Assembly: GCA_035652815.1 (NCBI GenBank)
Contig: DASRDB010000018.1
Span: 88,356-152,355, forward strand
Source: DASRDB01 sp035652815
GTDB taxonomy: Bacteria; Chloroflexota; Ktedonobacteria; Ktedonobacterales; Ktedonobacteraceae
Reading direction: 5' to 3'
DNA: 64,000 bases
Every line of letters starts with the position of its first letter. Position 1 is the first letter of the stretch. Both the position numbers and the translations under genes were made by a program. Below are positions 61,040 through 64,000 of the stretch, piece after piece. Below the pieces are notes generated by a model. The model was given only the letters and a program-made list of their open reading frames with translations, was not told the origin of the DNA and ran no database searches.

Positions 61040-61469
61040 TGTACGGACGCGATTGATCGCGTCCTGCCTCTCCTGCCGCTTCACCAGGATGAACACGATT
61101 CATCCCGTCCCTACAGAAATAACCAGCATTCTTTTATGAACATCCATTGACGCCACAGAACGCGGTGAAGAACGTATCCACAACCTGGGAAACATTTCTG
61201 TAGGGACGCGCTTCATCGCGTCCTGCCTCTCGCGCCGATGCACGCAACAGGACGCGATGAAGCGCGTCCCTACAGAAGATATGCCCGGTTATTTTAACAA
61301 CATTCATTATTGCATCACCTGCCCCCACCGATTCCCGTTGCCAATGAAGGTGGACGCGATGATGAATGTTCACAAGAGAAAGGCAGATTCTCTTGTAGGG
61401 ACGCGATTCATCGCGTCCACCTCGTCTGTCGCGCGTGTCGAGGTGGACGCGATGAATCGCGTCCCTACA
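61040..61469. repeat. Cluster of three family A palindromes
   Basis: Full copies lie at 61040-61115 (TGTACGGACG variant), 61199-61274 and 61394-61469, with a fragment GGTGGACGCGATGATGAATG near 61350. Together with those at 60315-60465 they make at least five copies within 1.2 kb. No other gene is supported in 60968-61552. Confidence 0.88.
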
Positions 61470-61552
61470 AGGTCAATCGCCATTCTTTTGTAAACGTTGA
61501 TTATGCCATCCCTATCAATACAACACCTCAATTGGCAAATGCCGGGACATAC

Positions 61553-64000
61553 ATGTCAAGCCCGGACGGGCCGCCTCATCCATTCCAACTTGTTAGACGT
61601 CCTTCATCCCAGGCGCTTGCAAGAGTTTCAAGCCCCAACGGGCCGCCTCATCCATTCCAACCAGAAACCCTACAAAACCTCGTAAAAACCCGGATTCGTT
61701 TCAAACCCCAACGGGCCGCCTCATCCATTCCAACTATATTTGAATGCTGATGAACCTGATATCAGAGCATGTTTCAAGCCCCAACGGGCCGCCTCATCCA
61801 TTCCAACAAAGCAGAGCACGCCGAAACGCCTGCTGAAGCGCGAGGTTTCAAACCCCAACGGGCCGCCTCATCCATTCCAACATGCACCAACAACGTCTGG
61901 TTGATGACTCGTTGCTTGTTTCAAACCCCAACGGGCCGCCTCATCCATTCCAACGGAGACTACCAGCTTGACATAGAAAAGGGGGTCATCGTTTCAAACC
62001 CCAACGGGCCGCCTCATCCATTCCAACAGGTGCATGTCGCTGCGAGGACCATGCCGCTGGATGACGTTTCAAGCCCCAACGGGCCGCCTCATCCATTCCA
62101 ACACCATCTCCAAGCGAAGGGGCCGACCCGGCCCTTAAGGTTTCAAACCCCAACGGGCCGCCTCATCCATTCCAACGGCTGCCGTATGCCCCGAAGGGCT
62201 GCCCCCTCCCCTTCGTTTCAAACCCCAACGGGCCGCCTCATCCATTCCAACGTTCGATCGCTTCGTGCGCCTGGAACAAGACCTGAACGTTTCAAACCCC
62301 AACGGGCCGCCTCATCCATTCCAACGACGCCTCTCGGCCCGGAACGGCATGTTTGCCTTGGGTTTCAAACCCCAACGGGCCGCCTCATCCATTCCAACTG
62401 TCAATGCGACCATTTGGGGTAATTCACTTCTTAGTGTTTCAAACCCCAACGGGCCGCCTCATCCATTCCAACTTACCATCGTGCTATTGAAGAGGGCAGC
62501 ATATGGTGTTTCAAACCCCAACGGGCCGCCTCATCCATTCCAACCCCGGGTATTGCGTCATGGATGCTTGCCCAACCCAGTGGTTTCAAACCCCAACGGG
62601 CCGCCTCATCCATTCCAACTCGGAGTCATGGAATGCCTGGAGGCATACGATGACGTTTCAAACCCCAACGGGCCGCCTCATCCATTCCAACGGCATGCTG
62701 GAGCTATCTCACGGTGAGATTAGCATGAGGTTTCAAACCCCAACGGGCCGCCTCATCCATTCCAACAACAAGACGGCCTGAACGTTGGTATCCGGCCCAT
62801 CATGCGGTTTCAAACCCCAACGGGCCGCCTCATCCATTCCAACATCCGATTCGAAAAGAAGTACGTCTTCGTTATCGGATAGTTTCAAACCCCAACGGGC
62901 CGCCTCATCCATTCCAACTCACAGTCCTACTGATACTCCTGATGCTGATAGTGGGGTTTCAAACCCCAACGGGCCGCCTCATCCATTCCAACGGTGCTGG
63001 CTTTGGTCGGCAGACTGAACATAACGTGTTTCAAACCCCAACGGGCCGCCTCATCCATTCCAACGATGGTGATCTGCGGCTTTGCCGTCGGGCGGGATTG
63101 TTTCAAACCCCAACGGGCCGCCTCATCCATTCCAACCTGGGGATCACTACTTAGTATCCTTGTGTTTATTGGTTTCAAACCCCAACGGGCCGCCTCATCC
63201 ATTCCAACTGCTGATGTTTTAAGATTGTTAAAACAAATTAATCCTGTTTCAAACCCCAACGGGCCGCCTCATCCATTCCAACGCGGCAGGCTGCTCAAGA
63301 CGTTCAAGAGACATTCGAGTTTCAAACCCCAACGGGCCGCCTCATCCATTCCAACACATCAGCATTTACATTAACCGTTAACGACAGAGAAGTTTCAAAC
63401 CCCAACGGGCCGCCTCATCCATTCCAACGTATTCCAACACCAAAATAAGAATCCGGAGGGGTACCATGTTTCAAACCCCAACGGGCCGCCTCATCCATTC
63501 CAACAGACCAACGTTTCAGTTACGAGGGCAAGCGAGCATTGTTTCAAACCCCAACGGGCCGCCTCATCCATTCCAACAATGACAAGACTAATGTATGGTG
63601 GAATTTATAGGCTGTTTCAAACCCCAACGGGCCGCCTCATCCATTCCAACGTAGGATATGGAAATCAAACAGGGAACTATCCATTGGTTTCAAACCCCAA
63701 CGGGCCGCCTCATCCATTCCAACAGATTTTTCGGTACTTTGAAATTGTAAAGTAGTTTGTTTCAAACCCCAACGGGCCGCCTCATCCATTCCAACTCGTG
63801 ACAGGAATTGCAGGAGGTATGATCTTTGGTAGTTTCAAACCCCAACGGGCCGCCTCATCCATTCCAACGTCGTTAAACCAGCAGGAAGGCCGGCGGCATC
63901 TACAGTTTCAAACCCCAACGGGCCGCCTCATCCATTCCAACGGAGGAGCTGAAAAACGATCCTGGCAAAACCCAACGTTTCAAACCCCAACGGGCCGCCT
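61553..64000. CRISPR. CRISPR array, 34 repeats visible, truncated at the right edge
   Basis: The 37-base repeat begins GTTTCAAACCCCAACGGGCC and ends CATCCATTCCAAC on the plus strand. There are 33 full repeats and a 24-base partial one, with 33 spacers of 35-40 bases, mostly 35-38. The first repeat (61553-61589) has five mismatches, and repeats 2, 4 and 8 (61625, 61771, 62066) share an A-to-G change at position 8; all later ones match. On the minus strand the repeat ends in TTTGAAAC, the usual 5' handle end for type I/III crRNA. No cas gene lies in this window. Confidence 0.97.

Noticed and set aside
60315..61469. Interpretation of the family A cluster as rho-independent terminators
   Set aside because: The stems lack a following T-run, occur in tandem and recur inside a coding region; mobile REP-type repeats explain them better.
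61470..61552. CRISPR leader left of the array
   Set aside because: Only about 80 bases separate the array from a family A repeat, and the neighbouring repeats are the degenerate ones, so this is the distal end.
61310..63374. Overlapping plus- and minus-strand open frames across the CRISPR array
   Set aside because: The repeat has no stop codon in several frames, so each frame yields chance repeated peptides of the NPNGPPHPFQ type. They are artefacts of the array.

Overview
The window looks like chromosomal DNA of a Chloroflexota bacterium, most likely the class Ktedonobacteria. This placing is an inference from the mix of features: a T-box before valS, a large DUF4012 protein, a DUF4388 protein, many VOC-fold proteins, and four families of GC-rich palindromic repeats scattered between genes. 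I see no rRNA, tRNA, prophage or plasmid functions.

Layout. 0-11.8 kb: end of an unknown gene, a UBP-type zinc finger protein, a DHA2-type drug exporter, an orphan ModC-like ATPase, a VOC protein, the oligoendopeptidase PepF, an unknown PAS-like protein, and valS with its T-box leader. 11.8-24.1 kb: a DUF4012 membrane protein, a UbiB/ABC1 kinase-like protein, a metallo-hydrolase, a Nudix hydrolase, a cytidylate-kinase-like protein followed by an FAH-family protein, a cupin, a two-domain VOC protein and a small membrane protein. 24.1-25.0 kb has no gene but appears to encode a large structured RNA on the minus strand, followed by a nested palindromic repeat. 25.0-30.4 kb: minC-minD-minE, an aldose epimerase and ftsH. 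30.5-43.7 kb: an HTH-acetyltransferase-like protein with a Nudix-like partner, a divergent HTH plus methyltransferase pair, a thioesterase, PAP2 phosphatase, GNAT, a KAS III-like synthase, a zinc ribbon, a metallo-hydrolase, a DUF4388 protein and an aldehyde dehydrogenase. 43.8-46.6 kb: an island of very small genes with two paralogous XRE regulators and a HicA/HicB pair. 47-55 kb: a GAF histidine kinase with its response regulator, a duplicated membrane protein, a PQQ-type propeller, a secreted protein and a LuxR regulator. 54.9-59.1 kb: a marR-ABC-ABC operon encoding a heterodimeric exporter. 59.2-61.5 kb: a glycosidase-like protein and a REP-associated tyrosine transposase (RAYT) set among its likely palindromes. 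61.55-64.0 kb: a CRISPR array of 34 visible repeats that runs off the right edge.

The four palindrome families are named here A (TGTAGGGACGCGAT...), B (TGTCATCCTGAGCGCAGCG...), C (GGAAGCCACCCGCAAGGGG...) and D (CCAGGGCGACCGCGAGGG...). Family A occurs at least eleven times. It is nested with B, sits inside a coding region, supplies stop codons, separates a T-box from its gene, and clusters around the RAYT gene that probably mobilises it.

The most interesting items are the structured RNA candidate at 24.1-24.6 kb, the RAYT/family A relationship, the cas-less end of the CRISPR array (its polarity suggests leader and cas genes lie to the right), and the paired XRE regulators that share an upstream motif.
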